The notes below the pieces were generated by a model, which ran no database searches, had not been told where the DNA came from, and saw nothing but the letters and a program-made list of their open reading frames with translations. DNA of 64,000 nucleotides, taken from NCBI GenBank assembly GCA_022793795.1, contig JAAWDM010000031.1, positions 1 through 64,000 of the forward strand, written 5' to 3'. Positions within the stretch are counted from its first letter, which is position 1. Each line of letters begins with the position of its first letter. The translations under genes were made by a program, and so were the position numbers. Below are positions 63,178-64,000 of the stretch, piece after piece. Source of the DNA: Bacillota bacterium (GTDB lineage: Bacteria; Bacillota; Clostridia; Peptostreptococcales; Anaerovoracaceae).

Positions 63178-64000
63178 CTATTTACTCAAAACTGAAATCA
63201 AATCGTACATCTCCTGGTCAAACTCTCTTTTCACCGTCAGGGCCTCTGCCAAATCATAGGCCACAATCTCTCCGCGGCAGATGCCGATGGCCTTGCTCTC
63301 TGCATCGTCCCACAGCAGTTCCACCGCCTTGGCTGCCGTCAATGTGGCCAAATTCCGATCTTGTAAGGTCGGGCTGCCTCCCCTCTGCAAATAGGAAAGC
63401 ACCGCCACCTTGGTCTCCTTTCCCGTCTTTTGCTCAATGGTCTCTGCCAACTGCTGACTGGAAATATCCGCTCCTTCCGCTTTAATAATAATGCTGTGGA
63501 GCTTGCCTCTGTTTCTCCCTTCTATAATATGGCGGCAAATCTCATTGACGTCCTGGTTTACCTCTGGCAAAAGCACAGCCTCTGCACCTCCGGCCAGGCC
63601 TGCATAAAGGGCGATGTCGCCGCAGTGACGTCCCATGACTTCCACCACCGTGGTTCTATCGTGGGCCGACGAGGTATCCCGCAACTTGGAAATAGCCTCC
63701 AGTACTGTACTCACCGCCGTATCAAAACCGATGGTGTAATCGGTATATCCCAAATCATTGTCGATGGTGCCCGGCAATCCCATAACGGAAATCCCTTTCC
63801 GAGAAAGCTCCAGGCCTCCGTGAAGGGAGCCGTCTCCGCCAATGACCACCAGACCCTCTATGCCAAAGGTTCCCAGCATCTCCGCTGCCCGACTAACTCC
63901 CTCGTCGGTTTGAAACCGCTGGCTTCTGGCCGTCTTTAATATGGTTCCGCCTCGATGAAGAATATCTCCCACCGAATTCCGATCCATTCTGGTAATCTCT
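63178..64000 (-). CDS. pfkA: 6-phosphofructokinase, 3' part (runs off the window)
   Basis: The frame stays open to the right edge. The visible 274 residues include HRGGTILKTARS, VIGGDGSLHGGLEL, GLPGTIDNDLGYTD and the catalytic region EVMGRHCGDIALYAGL, with QRGGSPTLQDR near the end. It lacks only the N-terminal first strand and the GGDxxGMN loop, about 50 residues beyond the window. It phosphorylates fructose 6-phosphate. The residue after GGDG that sets ATP versus PPi use is followed by S, as in ATP enzymes. It is followed by the flavodoxin gene. Confidence 0.93.
   Translation of the reverse strand, partial: EITRMDRNSVGDILHRGGTILKTARSQRFQTDEGVSRAAEMLGTFGIEGLVVIGGDGSLHGGLELSRKGISVMGLPGTIDNDLGYTDYTIGFDTAVSTVLEAISKLRDTSSAHDRTTVVEVMGRHCGDIALYAGLAGGAEAVLLPEVNQDVNEICRHIIEGRNRGKLHSIIIKAEGADISSQQLAETIEQKTGKETKVAVLSYLQRGGSPTLQDRNLATLTAAKAVELLWDDAESKAIGICRGEIVAYDLAEALTVKREFDQEMYDLISVLSK

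Overview
The window looks like a chromosomal segment of an anaerobic, endospore-forming Firmicute of the class Clostridia. The evidence is the sporulation genes (spoIIGA-sigE, sigG, spoIIP, gpr), the ferredoxin-dependent 2-oxoacid oxidoreductases, electron-transfer flavoprotein, Gram-positive style leaders (T-box, L20 leader) and strong Shine-Dalgarno sites. The mix of amino-acid-fermentation genes (IOR, a POR/VOR-type enzyme, EtfA, a PrpR-type sigma-54 activator) would fit a peptide or amino acid fermenter of the Anaerovoracaceae/Eubacteriales kind, but that placement is only inference. No rRNA, tRNA, CRISPR array, prophage or transposase gene was recognised. Nearly all genes are on the minus strand.

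Layout. 1-5.4 kb: the end of etfA, then a sigma-54 activator, a NUDIX hydrolase, proC, exonuclease III, an HxlR regulator and a divergent LysE-type exporter. 5.7-8.1 kb: the spoIIGA-sigE-sigG sporulation cluster. 8.3-14.9 kb: a long run with a DUF3343 protein, D-Ala-D-Ala carboxypeptidase, nucleoside phosphorylase, phosphopentomutase, a phosphoesterase, rmuC and a RusA-like nuclease. 15.2-24.9 kb: tcdA, recX, an MBL-fold protein, a phosphopantetheinyl transferase, a TrpR-like regulator, a lipoprotein, recJ, an EnvC-like M23 peptidase, ftsX, ftsE and a degenerate ParA-like protein. 25.3-32.1 kb: aromatic amino acid synthesis (aroF-tyrA-aroB-aroA-aroC, plus aroQ and dppA). 32.4-36.4 kb: spoIIP, gpr, rpsT and an unusual ATP-grasp protein with N-terminal repeats. 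36.7-44.6 kb: pckA, a LOG protein, an aminotransferase, infC-rpmI-rplT with its L20 leader, an S66 peptidase and lexA. 44.7-52.6 kb: Fic, acyl-ACP thioesterase, a radical SAM protein, alkD, glpK, hemW and lepA. 53-64 kb: an ACT-paaK-iorBA operon, an acyl-CoA synthetase, a four-subunit 2-oxoacid:ferredoxin oxidoreductase behind a T-box leader, a flavodoxin and the 3' part of pfkA.

The most interesting signals are non-coding. (1) A T-box leader whose specifier reads best as AUC (Ile) precedes the four-subunit oxidoreductase. That suggests an anabolic use: making branched 2-oxoacids from acyl-CoAs when isoleucine is short. (2) The aroF leader has a promoter, an intrinsic terminator and a competing pairing, so it looks like an attenuator. 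(3) Two dispersed intergenic repeat families, three copies each, have terminal inverted repeats: a GTTGTACA-ended element of 130-186 bp at 5434, 32180 and 58925, and a four-box TTCTCA element of 200-270 bp at 14965, 18367 and 36422. A further 268-bp element with its own terminal inverted repeats lies at 24949, and a nested inverted-repeat region lies at 52720. All sit just 3' of genes, and one supplies the last codons and stop of tcdA.

How the genes work together. PaaK with IOR, and the acyl-CoA synthetase with the T-box-controlled oxidoreductase, form two acyl-CoA ligase plus 2-oxoacid:ferredoxin oxidoreductase modules that face each other at 53-62 kb. Each could run oxidatively (amino acid fermentation) or reductively (scavenging aryl or branched acids into amino acids). 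They sit in a genome that also encodes the central shikimate pathway.
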